Shown here: piece after piece, positions 41,886 through 49,875 of the stretch
Numbering within the stretch: the stretch's first letter is position 1
How the letters are laid out: the number at the start of each line of letters is the position of its first letter
DNA from: Bacteroidales bacterium
GTDB taxonomy: Bacteria; Bacteroidota; Bacteroidia; Bacteroidales; UBA10428
DNA length: 64,000 nucleotides
Assembly (NCBI GenBank): GCA_035299085.1
Contig: DATGXG010000046.1
Coordinates: forward strand, 1 to 64,000
Direction of reading: 5' to 3'
The notes under the pieces: model-generated
What the model was told of the DNA's origin: nothing
Database searches by the model: none
Seen by the model: the letters and a program-made list of their open reading frames with translations, nothing else
Program-made: the position numbers and the translations under genes

Positions 41886-42719
41886 TCAATAACCGGTACC
41901 ATGGTCGTTACCCGAATCGGATCCGCTGTCATTCCCTGAATTTGAACCACGGTCATCACCGGCATCCGAACTGCTGTCATTTCCTGAATGGGAACCATGA
42001 TCATCGCCTGCTTCGAGCCTGCCTTCCGAGAAATGATATTCGCTGCATGTGGAAAGATTATACAGCACCGTATTATAGATGTCTGCATTTGAAGCGGAAT
42101 TTATAACTATGGTTCCATCGGTAAGCGTTGCCCCATCAAGATCACTGGCTGAAATTCCGTCAAATAGCAGGCTGAGATTCATGTGTATCAGACTTGTATA
42201 ATCTACCGAAGCATCCAACAGGTACCCTTCCTGCTTTACCCGCAGTTCGATATCTTCGTTCATTTCTAGTACAACCGGGATTTCAGTTCCAGCAGCATTG
42301 ATATAAATTCCTGATAAATAAAATACCGGGGAACTTCCGGCATCCGACTGGTATGCCACCAATTTGAGGGAGACTTCGTGGTATACTCCCGGAGGCAGTG
42401 AAATGCTTCCTACAAAATTATTCAGTCCCAAAAGATCAATTGTCCGGGGACCTTTCCATTCATAGCTGATTTCCGGACCCTGGGAGTCCCCTTTTTCGGC
42501 TTCAAACTCAATTTTTGAAACCACCATATAACTGCTGTCCCAGATAAAAGTGGAAGCGGCAGCTGTAGATTTCTGCAATGAAAATGAAGCATTGGTTGCC
42601 TCCATTTTAATATCAAGCGATTTGGATGTTTCAGGTGTATCAACTGAGTCTTTCTGACACGAAACTGCAAGGAATCCGGCAGCCACACTGAGAAGGAAAA
42701 GGTTATTCGAAGTTTTCAT
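41886..42719 (-). CDS. DUF4382-like lipoprotein with a Ser/Asp/Gly/His-rich tail
   Basis: A 277-residue lipoprotein: signal F-L-L-S-V-A-A-G-F-L-A-V-S with C21. Residues 35-220 resemble DUF4382-type beta-sandwich domains of Bacteroidota (S-L-P-P-G-V-Y-H-E-V-S-L-K-L). The last 45 residues are a low-complexity run of D-D-H-G-S-H-S-G-N-D-S-S-S-D units that could bind metal ions, perhaps calcium or copper, given the copper protein encoded next. It is the first gene of a two-gene operon with the cupredoxin. It is divergent from the ECF sigma gene across 180 bp, so the two share a promoter region. Confidence 0.75.
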   Translation of the reverse strand: MKTSNNLFLLSVAAGFLAVSCQKDSVDTPETSKSLDIKMEATNASFSLQKSTAAASTFIWDSSYMVVSKIEFEAEKGDSQGPEISYEWKGPRTIDLLGLNNFVGSISLPPGVYHEVSLKLVAYQSDAGSSPVFYLSGIYINAAGTEIPVVLEMNEDIELRVKQEGYLLDASVDYTSLIHMNLSLLFDGISASDLDGATLTDGTIVINSASNADIYNTVLYNLSTCSEYHFSEGRLEAGDDHGSHSGNDSSSDAGDDRGSNSGNDSGSDSGNDHGTGY

Positions 42720-42898
42720 GGTATTTAATTATTGATAATGGTTTGTATTTTTTTATTTTGTTCAGCTAAGACAAGAAAAAGACAAAAAGGTCCTAATTAA
42801 TTTTCTTATTTTTTTCAAAGTCCCGTCTATAGCTGACTTCCAGCAGCCTGGTTTTGATTTCCATAAATTCACTAATTTTAGTTCGGCAACAGGAAATC

Positions 42899-43471
42899 AT
42901 GAACCAACAGGAAGAAATAATCTGGCGAGGCATTCAGGAAAAGGATACCGCAATTTTCGAGCGGTATTATAAGGAGCATTATAAAAGTTTCTTCCTGATG
43001 GCCTGCCGGTATTTAAAAGACGCCGGCCAGGCATCGGAAATTGTGAATGATGTGTTCATGAAACTCTGGCAGGATGGCTCAGGAATGAGTATTGATTCAT
43101 CACTTAAATCGTACATATATAAAGCCATTATCAACCGCTGTCTTAATGCCTTAAATAAAAGTAAAAGGGAAGGTTTTCATGTGGAGTTGGACAAGGTGCG
43201 GGATGTAGGTTATGAGATGAAGCAGATAGAAGATAATGAACTGATGGTAAAACTCTATACCGCGATTGACAGTCTGCCTGAAAAATGCAGGCAGGTTTTT
43301 GAGATGAGCCGTTTTGAAGAATTGAAGCAGCAGGAAATAGCTGACAAATTGGGAATTTCGATTAAAACCGTTAAGAATCATATTACCCTGGCATTGAAAC
43401 AATTGAACCAGGCTGCTTTAAAATCAATACTTTTTTCCCTGTTGTTTTTCACCAAATTTTTTCGCTTATGA
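42899..43471 (+). CDS. ECF RNA polymerase sigma factor (Bacteroidota FecI-like family)
   Basis: A 190-residue extracytoplasmic-function sigma factor. Region 2 includes Y-K-E-H-Y-K-S-F-F-L-M-A-C-R-Y-L-K and N-D-V-F-M-K-L-W (about 22-58). Region 4 holds the HTH with F-E-M-S-R-F-E-E-L-K-Q-Q-E-I-A-D-K-L-G-I-S and K-T-V-K-N-H-I near 140-165. It is the family that in Bacteroidota works with FecR and TonB receptors to sense surface ligands. The ATG at 42899, with AGGAAATC upstream, is chosen over 42854. FecR and the receptor follow on the same strand, so this is the start of a cell-surface signalling operon. Confidence 0.9.
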   Translation: MNQQEEIIWRGIQEKDTAIFERYYKEHYKSFFLMACRYLKDAGQASEIVNDVFMKLWQDGSGMSIDSSLKSYIYKAIINRCLNALNKSKREGFHVELDKVRDVGYEMKQIEDNELMVKLYTAIDSLPEKCRQVFEMSRFEELKQQEIADKLGISIKTVKNHITLALKQLNQAALKSILFSLLFFTKFFRL

Positions 43472-43517
43472 TTGGGACTAACAGAATTATTTTTTGTCTT
43501 ATGAGTGAAAGGTGATT

Positions 43518-44543
43518 ATGGATAAACAATCAAAATATGATATTCCCTGGGAATTGATTGCTGACTTTCTGACCGGTAATTTTTCGGATGAACAGAATGA
43601 TCAACTGCAGCAGTGGATTGCCATGAATAATGAAAACAGGGCTACGTTTGACCGGATCCGTGAACTATGGCGAAACGGCACCGGTGAGTATCTTTTATAT
43701 AAAAAGGCCGATGAAAATGAGGCCTGGAAAGACCTTCAAAATAAAATCAGCGGGGATAAAAATACTGGTGAAACAAAAGTCATCCGGGTCGATTTTACCC
43801 CTAAGCGGAAAATTTTAAGAAATGTGCTTGCTATTGCATCGGTTTGTATAGGTTTACTTGTTGTATTATGGTACTTTAAAAGCCATGATACAGCTGATGT
43901 TTATATAACCGGAACAGACGCAAACAAAAAAATATCGCTGGCCGATGGAACGGTCATTTCGTTACATCCTCTCACCCGGATTGAAGTAAGGCATACTTTC
44001 AACAAGACGGACAGATCGGTTATCATGAAATCGGGTGAAGCAGATTTTGATGTGGTTCATCGCGCTGACATGCCTTTTATTGTTCAGATCGGCGAAGCTG
44101 AGATAAGGGATATCGGGACCCGGTTTAATATCCGAAGGGAAACCGGGATGATCCATGTTGCCGTCACAGACGGAAAAGTTGCCTTTGTAACGAATCGTAC
44201 CCATGAAGCCAGGGAATTGGAAGCGGGATCATCTGTTAGTTTCAATGAACAAAGCAACCGATTCGGTGAAATAAATTCAATTGAATCGTCGGAAGCATTC
44301 AGAAATTGGCTTGATTTTGAAAACACCCCGTTAACTGAAGTGGTCCAATCGATTCAGAAGGTTTATGCAAAACATATTGAGATCGGTGACCATATCGGCA
44401 ACAGGAAGCTCACGGCCAAATTGTATGGCATGCCTTTCGATACGGCAATCGAGGTTATCTGCAGTTCACTCGACCTTGAATATGCCGTTCAGGATAGTGT
44501 GTATGTGCTGAAAGCCAGGGTGGCGGACGAACAAGTTAAGTAA
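43518..44543 (+). CDS. FecR-family anti-sigma factor
   Basis: A 341-residue inner-membrane regulator. An N-terminal cytoplasmic part (about 1-95) is followed by a membrane segment (N-V-L-A-I-A-S-V-C-I-G-L-L-V-V-L-W-Y-F, about 97-115). The periplasmic FecR domain follows (L-A-D-G-T-V-I-S-L-H-P-L-T-R-I, then G-E-A-D-F-D-V-V-H, V-T-D-G-K-V-A-F-V), and the C-terminal DUF4974 domain reads F-E-N-T-P-L-T-E-V-V. It holds the ECF sigma factor inactive until the outer-membrane receptor signals. It lies 46 bp after the sigma gene and its stop overlaps the receptor start by one base (TAATG), so translation is coupled. Confidence 0.9.
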   Translation: MDKQSKYDIPWELIADFLTGNFSDEQNDQLQQWIAMNNENRATFDRIRELWRNGTGEYLLYKKADENEAWKDLQNKISGDKNTGETKVIRVDFTPKRKILRNVLAIASVCIGLLVVLWYFKSHDTADVYITGTDANKKISLADGTVISLHPLTRIEVRHTFNKTDRSVIMKSGEADFDVVHRADMPFIVQIGEAEIRDIGTRFNIRRETGMIHVAVTDGKVAFVTNRTHEARELEAGSSVSFNEQSNRFGEINSIESSEAFRNWLDFENTPLTEVVQSIQKVYAKHIEIGDHIGNRKLTAKLYGMPFDTAIEVICSSLDLEYAVQDSVYVLKARVADEQVK

Positions 44544-47170
44544 TGCGCTCATTAAGAGTAAAAAATACCGGTTTTAAAACCACTGCCAGAAGTTGCTTAG
44601 TACTTCTGTTTTATTTTATTGTGACAATCATTATGTCTCCGGCTTATACACAGGAGCCGGGTTTAGGTCACCCCACTGTGACCCTTTCGGTTAATAACGC
44701 CGCTCTGTCAACGGTACTTTCAGAATTAGAGAGGCAAATACCTTATCGTTTTGCGTTCAATTCAGATCTCATTAAAGAACAAAAACCAATCACCATTGAT
44801 ACCAGGGACCAGGATCTGGATGCAGTATTATCCGAAATACTTAATCCTTTATCACTAACCTATACCCTTATCGGTAACCAGATTGTCATTCAGAAGGCTG
44901 TTCAGCCAGGCCGAATCACCATCAGTGGTTATGTTATGGATAGTCTGACAGGGGAATCCCTGCCGCAGGCGGTTTTATACATACCCGAACAGCAGATTTC
45001 AACATATACGAATAATTATGGGTTTTATTCGATCACACTCAATAAGCCGGCTCATTTTAATATCGCCGTATCTTACCTGGGTTTCCGGGGGGCTCACAAA
45101 TCTATAGCGGCCTTAAGCAGTGCAACGCAGAATTTTTATCTGTCAGAAAGCAGGACTGAAATTCAGTCAGTCGTCATTAAAAAGGACAATCCGGATGATA
45201 ACATAAAGAAAGTCTCCCCGGGGAAAACCGACGTTTCACTTGAAAGGTTAAAAAACGTGGCATCTTTCGGAGGTAATGGGGATATTCTCGGTTCCATACA
45301 AATGTTGCCCGGTGTGTTAGCCGGCCTTGACGGCAGGCCAGGGTATTTTATCCGGGGAGGAAATACCGATCAGAACCTGATTCAGCTGGATGAGGCTACG
45401 TTATACAATCCGGTTCATTTGTTGGGACTTGTAAGCATTTTCAATTCTTCAGCACTGAAAAGTGCCTATCTGCTGAAAGCCGGATTTCCTGCTTCTTTCG
45501 GTGATCATCTGAGTTCGGTTTTAGACATCACCATGAGGGAAGGTAATTCTCAGGAATTTGAAGGTGACCTTCAATTGGGTTCGGTTATAAGCGGAGTGAC
45601 CTTATCAGGGCCGGTTATAAAAAATAAGGGGTCCTTTTTTGTTTCCGCCAGGAAAAGCACAATCGATCTTTTGTTCAAACCCCTGGACATTCCGGATTAT
45701 TTCAGTGATTATACTTTTTATGATATCAATGCAAAGCTCAATTTCAATGCAGGTAAAAAAGACAGAGTATACCTGAGTTTTTACCAGGGCAGGGATAAGA
45801 CGGCATATTCAAGAGATTCGTCGTTACAGAATCCGATCTCTTATGGATTGAATTACGGAAACCAGGCTGCTGTTTTGCGATGGAATCACTTGTTCAGTTC
45901 CAGGCTTTTTATGAATACTTCATTCATCTTTAACCGGTATTTCCACGAAGTAAATGCAAGGGAAGAAATATATGCTGCCCGCTTGTATTCCGGCATCCGG
46001 GATCTGAATTATAAAACTGATTTTTATTATTATCCCACCCTACGACATAAAATATCAGCAGGCATTAATTATTTATACCAGACACAATATCCGTCATCAG
46101 TCACAGACATTGAATATGACGCGGACTCGTCAGGAATTAACCCGGATCAAATTCCCAGGAAATATGCCCGCAGGGTTGCCGTTTATTTCGGTGATGAATT
46201 CAGGATCAGCAGAATGTTTATCTTGTATGCGGGTGCCCGTGTCCCTGCCTATTTTACAAATGAGGCTCATTTTATTCAGTTTGAACCGCGGTTGTCATTC
46301 ATGCAGGTAATTAATCCATCCACCAGTCTGAAATTGAGTTACACCCAAATGCACCAGTTTCTTAACAGGGTTCAGAGCTTTAATTCTGCTTTCCCTGCTG
46401 AAATCTGGATTGGCTCAGGTAAAAATATCAAGCCACAGAACAGTACTGAAGTATCGATCGGATTATTTAAAAACTTCCGGGATAATATGTTTCAAACCAG
46501 CCTTGAAATATATTATAAGAAAATGGGAAACCAGGCGTTGTTCCGGGAAGGCGCCGAACCGGCTTTCAACAGCAATATCGATAAGATGCTCGTTTTTGGC
46601 GAAGGTAAAAGCTATGGTGCTGAGTTGTACCTGGGTAAAAACACAGGAAAACTAACAGGCTGGATTGCTTATACCCTTTCAAAAGTTTATCAGCAATTCG
46701 ATTCACTGAATCTCGGGAATTCCTTTCCGTTCAGCGGTGACCGGCGCCACAGCCTTTATGTATCGGCAAGTTATCCGGTTACCGGCCATTGGCGGATTTC
46801 ATCGAATTTTTTATTTGCCAGCGGCAGTGCCTTTACCCTGTTTAGTGAAACGGCCACCTACAACCCTATTTACTATGATCATGTTATCGGTAATGAAACA
46901 CCTGATATGAACAGGCATAATAAGGTACAGAATAATTTCAGGCTTGAGCCCTATCATCGGCTTGATCTCAGCATCAGTTACAAAAGCAGCAGGACATTCA
47001 AAGCCAGGTTGCTTGAAACGGAGTGGGTATTATCGGTATATAACGTATATGCCCGTAAAAATACTTTTTTTGCTTATTGTTCATTTGATCCGGTCACACA
47101 AAAGCCGGTTCCGGTGCAGGTTTCGTTTGTCCCTGTCATACCGAGCCTTTCCTTCTATATCCGCTTCTGA
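44543..47170 (+). CDS. TonB-dependent receptor with STN and carboxypeptidase-like domains (FecA-like)
   Basis: An 875-residue outer-membrane receptor. The signal peptide is followed by an N-terminal secretin/TonB short domain (residues about 45-125, L-S-V-N-N-A-A-L-S-T-V-L) that contacts FecR. Next comes a CarboxypepD_reg-like domain (about 130-210, I-S-G-Y-V-M-D-S-L-T-G-E-S-L-P). The plug (G-G-N-T-D-Q-N-L-I-Q-L-D-E-A) and a 22-strand barrel ending S-F-Y-I-R-F complete it. The STN domain and the upstream sigma/FecR genes mark it as a signalling receptor and not a simple SusC. The ligand is unknown. It is the third gene of the operon, overlapping FecR by one base. Confidence 0.9.
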   Translation: MRSLRVKNTGFKTTARSCLVLLFYFIVTIIMSPAYTQEPGLGHPTVTLSVNNAALSTVLSELERQIPYRFAFNSDLIKEQKPITIDTRDQDLDAVLSEILNPLSLTYTLIGNQIVIQKAVQPGRITISGYVMDSLTGESLPQAVLYIPEQQISTYTNNYGFYSITLNKPAHFNIAVSYLGFRGAHKSIAALSSATQNFYLSESRTEIQSVVIKKDNPDDNIKKVSPGKTDVSLERLKNVASFGGNGDILGSIQMLPGVLAGLDGRPGYFIRGGNTDQNLIQLDEATLYNPVHLLGLVSIFNSSALKSAYLLKAGFPASFGDHLSSVLDITMREGNSQEFEGDLQLGSVISGVTLSGPVIKNKGSFFVSARKSTIDLLFKPLDIPDYFSDYTFYDINAKLNFNAGKKDRVYLSFYQGRDKTAYSRDSSLQNPISYGLNYGNQAAVLRWNHLFSSRLFMNTSFIFNRYFHEVNAREEIYAARLYSGIRDLNYKTDFYYYPTLRHKISAGINYLYQTQYPSSVTDIEYDADSSGINPDQIPRKYARRVAVYFGDEFRISRMFILYAGARVPAYFTNEAHFIQFEPRLSFMQVINPSTSLKLSYTQMHQFLNRVQSFNSAFPAEIWIGSGKNIKPQNSTEVSIGLFKNFRDNMFQTSLEIYYKKMGNQALFREGAEPAFNSNIDKMLVFGEGKSYGAELYLGKNTGKLTGWIAYTLSKVYQQFDSLNLGNSFPFSGDRRHSLYVSASYPVTGHWRISSNFLFASGSAFTLFSETATYNPIYYDHVIGNETPDMNRHNKVQNNFRLEPYHRLDLSISYKSSRTFKARLLETEWVLSVYNVYARKNTFFAYCSFDPVTQKPVPVQVSFVPVIPSLSFYIRF

Positions 47171-47274
47171 TACGGAAAGCCTCTGCATATTCTTAATAGC
47201 AGTAACCTCAATGCAGGTTAAAAACTTTTTAGCTGCAACGATGTTCTATGTATAAATCTAAAATACAAGTAATT

Positions 47275-47745
47275 ATGTCCGGGAAGAAACTGTTTATTTT
47301 TGCTGTCATTTTATATTTACCTGCCATTGGTTTTTGTCAGAATGTGGATGAAACCGAAAAGGTAAAACAGGTCATTGAAGCTTTCCAGGATGATTTTAAT
47401 AATGGTTCCTTTAAAAATGCTGCAGATTATACTACTTCCGACTGGGTTCACATAAATCCGGGCGGGGGAATTGCATCAGGCAGGGATGAAGTGCTGAAAG
47501 AAGTAAGATCGGTGCATCAGACGTTCCTTAAGAATGTAACCATGAAAATTGAATGGATTGATATCCGGTTTCTTGCACCTTCAGTTGCGCTTGCAGAGGT
47601 TGTTCATTCTATAAGTCCTTATGAACTGCCAAAGGGTACAATCCATACGGGTGAAAAGCAGACAAAAACCTATGTTGTAATTAAATCAGGGGATAAGTGG
47701 CTGCTAACCCTGGATCAGAATACAATTAAGGGATCACCGCAATGA
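47275..47745 (+). CDS. Exported NTF2-like/SnoaL-type (DUF4440-like) protein
   Basis: A 156-residue protein with a signal peptide (K-L-F-I-F-A-V-I-L-Y-L-P-A-I-G-F, cleavage near C-Q) and an NTF2-like cone fold: V-K-Q-V-I-E-A-F-Q-D-D-F-N-N-G near residue 30, D-W-V-H-I-N-P, and the final V-V-I-K-S-G-D-K-W-L-L-T typical of SnoaL/DUF4440 proteins. Such domains bind small ligands or act as isomerases; the role here is unknown. The ATG at 47275 gives the proper signal peptide. The stop overlaps the next start by four bases (ATGA), so it is coupled with the DUF488 gene. Confidence 0.82.
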   Translation: MSGKKLFIFAVILYLPAIGFCQNVDETEKVKQVIEAFQDDFNNGSFKNAADYTTSDWVHINPGGGIASGRDEVLKEVRSVHQTFLKNVTMKIEWIDIRFLAPSVALAEVVHSISPYELPKGTIHTGEKQTKTYVVIKSGDKWLLTLDQNTIKGSPQ

Positions 47746-48290
47746 CAATTTACACTATCGGCCATTCCACCCGAAGTATAGAGGATTTTATTGAGTGTCT
47801 AAAATCATTTCAAATTGGCTATCTTGTGGATATACGAAGCCTTCCCGGATCAAGGAAACATCCCCATTTTAACAGGGAAAACCTGCAGGTAAGTTTACAG
47901 CAGGCAGGCATCCGGTATCTCCATTTTCCTGCGCTGGGAGGCAGGAGAAAGGTAAAGCCGGATTCAAAAAACACAGGGTGGAGGCTGGATGCTTTCAGGG
48001 GATACGCTGATTATATGGAAGGTTCAGAATTCAAGGAAGCCATTAAAGACCTTGAAGACCTAGCATTACGCGAAACGACTGCGTATATGTGTGCCGAAAG
48101 TGTCTGGTGGCGTTGTCACCGGTCGCTTGTTTCGGATTATCTTAAACTGAAAGGCTGGAAAGTAATTCATATCATGGACAGGTCGCACAGTATGGAGCAC
48201 ACCTACACCAAACCGGCAGTGGTTAAAGAGGGTGTATTAAGTTATCCTGGAAGTGATGATTCTAAACAAAGTCTTTTCCTTGATGTTTAG
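47742..48290 (+). CDS. DUF488 family protein
   Basis: A 182-residue cytoplasmic protein with the DUF488 signatures T-I-G-H-S-T-R-S at the start, V-D-I-R-S-L-P-G-S near residue 32, C-A-E-S-V-W-W-R-C-H-R near 120 and K-V-I-H-I near 148. DUF488 proteins are of unknown function and are sometimes located next to DNA repair or thiol-related genes. The two Cys in the C-A-E...C-H-R motif could bind metal. It overlaps the preceding NTF2-like gene by four bases and precedes a RibD-like gene by 28 bp, suggesting one transcript. Confidence 0.88.
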   Translation: MTIYTIGHSTRSIEDFIECLKSFQIGYLVDIRSLPGSRKHPHFNRENLQVSLQQAGIRYLHFPALGGRRKVKPDSKNTGWRLDAFRGYADYMEGSEFKEAIKDLEDLALRETTAYMCAESVWWRCHRSLVSDYLKLKGWKVIHIMDRSHSMEHTYTKPAVVKEGVLSYPGSDDSKQSLFLDV

Positions 48291-48318
48291 AACATAAACA
48301 CGTAACCATTAACAACCT

Positions 48319-48921
48319 ATGAGAAAAATTATTGTATTGCAGTTTCTGACGCTTGACGGCGTCATTCAGGGTCCCGGCGGCGCACAGGAGGATACCTCAG
48401 AAAATTTTAAATACGGCGGTTGGGTGGCACCGCATTGGGATGAAGTCCTTGATTCCACCATGGGCAAACAAATGAGTGAGAGGTCGGATTTGCTTCTCGG
48501 AAGAAAGACATATGATATTTTTGCATCGTACTGGCCTTCACATGCCGATGCATGGCCCGGTATCAATGAGGTTACCAAATATGTGGCTTCAAATACGATG
48601 AGTAAAGCGGACTGGAAAAATACAGTGATTCTCAGGGGCAATGTAGTTGAAGAATTGCGGAAGATCAGGCAACAGGAAGGGCCCGACCTCCAGGTTCACG
48701 GAAGCGCCAACTTCATTCAGACGCTGCTGAAGAATGACCTGGTGGATGAATTGTGGCTGAAGATATTTCCGGTAACCCTAGGAAAGGGCAAGAAGTTTTT
48801 CGATGGCGGTTCCATCCCTGCCAATTTCAGTTTGATTGAAGGCAAGGTATCGTCAAAAGGGGTTATAGTAGCGTCGTATAAGAGGGATGGGGAGGTAAAG
48901 GTTGCGGAAATAACTGCATAA
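48319..48921 (+). CDS. Dihydrofolate reductase family protein (RibD C-terminal type)
   Basis: A 200-residue protein of the RibD_C/DHFR-like fold. Seen features are I-V-L-Q-F-L-T-L-D-G-V-I-Q-G-P-G at the start, D-L-L-L-G-R-K-T-Y-D-I-F near residue 56, L-Q-V-H-G-S-A-N-F-I-Q-T-L-L near 130, and V-D-E-L-W-L-K-I-F-P-V-T-L-G-K-G-K near 148. Proteins of this group reduce small substrates with NADPH; true folate reduction is not expected. It ends the three-gene run 47275-48921, followed at once by a repeat element. Confidence 0.88.
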   Translation: MRKIIVLQFLTLDGVIQGPGGAQEDTSENFKYGGWVAPHWDEVLDSTMGKQMSERSDLLLGRKTYDIFASYWPSHADAWPGINEVTKYVASNTMSKADWKNTVILRGNVVEELRKIRQQEGPDLQVHGSANFIQTLLKNDLVDELWLKIFPVTLGKGKKFFDGGSIPANFSLIEGKVSSKGVIVASYKRDGEVKVAEITA

Positions 48922-48924
48922 CCG

Positions 48925-49215
48925 GGGTTTCACCCCGAACCCCACTTCTTTCTTTGTCCTGTCACAAAGAAAGAAGCAAAGAAAAGACCAGACAAAACGA
49001 CTCCCAACGCGCTCTGACGAAAGGCAGGAATTTCTAATAAACGGTCGCAAGCTCGTTTATAAGAAATTCCATGCCTTTCGTCATTCACAGCCTCGCCTCC
49101 TCCGCGTTTTGTCCCGGCCCACCCACGGTGCTTAGAATTGCGCTCTGCTTTAATCAGATCGTCATTGCGATGACCGGTTCCTACGGTCAGAAGCAATCTG
49201 CCCGCACAGGCAGAC
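48925..49215. repeat. Structured 300 bp dispersed element, full copy with compensatory changes
   Basis: Order as in 9368-9670: GGGGTTTCACCCC, the CTTCTTTCTTTG/CAAAGAAAGAAG palindrome (48946-48977), and a 69 bp hairpin at about 49014-49084 with arms TGACGAAAGGCAGGAA and CCATGCCTTTCGTCA. Compared with the 9466-9534 hairpin, two arm positions have changed (C to A) and their partners have changed to match (G to T). The A-T pair in the other palindrome has flipped to T-A. Confidence 0.85.
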
Positions 49216-49221
49216 CATAAT

Positions 49222-49797
49222 TTATAACCTAATCGAAGTGTAAATTTCCTCCCAGTTAATAGTTGATATAGGAACCGAATAACCGGTAATATCTTCATGA
49301 AGAAAGCCTGGTGCGGGTTCTTTGACAGCCATATCTTCAACTTTGAGGCTCTTTTCGGTATCTTTGGATGCCGGCCTCCGTGCATGCCTGCGAGGTGATT
49401 CAGGTAAGCCGGCCATCAGGGCATTCAATCGTTGCAGCACTATTTCCATCTCAGGATGGTTTACATCCCTCTTCACATCATTCAGCAGCTTGATAATCTT
49501 CATTACCAATGAGGAATCGGTAATGGTAACCGACATGATCGAATACGCCGGATCAGAATAAAAATACAATCCGTTCTTTTGCAGGATCGGTGCATTATAC
49601 CCCAGGATATCACTCCTCATCACCCGGATGTCATCGCGGACAGTCCTTTCCGAAATCCTCTCATACCTTCCTCTGCACTCTGCCAGTGCATCCGAACATT
49701 TTTCAATGAGCTCATCAATAGACCATCTCCTTTTTCCCCCGAACAGGCATGAATTAATGGTTTTATAACGGATCAGTGCATTGAGGTTTGCCGGCAT
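49222..49797 (-). CDS. Truncated WYL-type transcriptional regulator (HTH part only)
   Basis: A 191-residue protein. Residues 1-100 closely resemble the N-terminus of Bacteroidota WYL-domain regulators: N-A-L-I-R-Y-K-T-I-N-S-C-L, R-R-W-S-I-D-E-L-I-E, I-S-E-R-T-V-R-D-D-I-R-V-M-R and L-G-Y-N-A-P-I. Such regulators are about 330 residues with a ligand-binding WYL domain. Here the WYL domain is absent and the last 90 residues are a basic, proline-rich linker (R-R-H-A-R-R-P-A-S-K). The gene may be a decayed or shortened regulator. It is divergent from the ARPP-1 gene across 78 bp containing a palindrome, so it probably controls that gene. Confidence 0.72.
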   Translation of the reverse strand: MPANLNALIRYKTINSCLFGGKRRWSIDELIEKCSDALAECRGRYERISERTVRDDIRVMRSDILGYNAPILQKNGLYFYSDPAYSIMSVTITDSSLVMKIIKLLNDVKRDVNHPEMEIVLQRLNALMAGLPESPRRHARRPASKDTEKSLKVEDMAVKEPAPGFLHEDITGYSVPISTINWEEIYTSIRL

Positions 49798-49813
49798 TCA
49801 ACTTTTTTTAATA

Positions 49814-49830
49814 ATGCAGAAAGACTGCAT
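49814..49830. promoter_or_regulatory. Candidate operator palindrome between regulator and ARPP-1 genes
   Basis: ATGCAG, spacer AAAGA and CTGCAT form a perfect inverted repeat at 49814-49830. It sits 16 bp from the regulator start and 46 bp before the ARPP-1 ATG, as expected for the regulator's own binding site. Confidence 0.45.
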
Positions 49831-49875
49831 TGAGGTTCAGTTTATTTGTCCATTGAAAATTAAAAATAGAGAATT

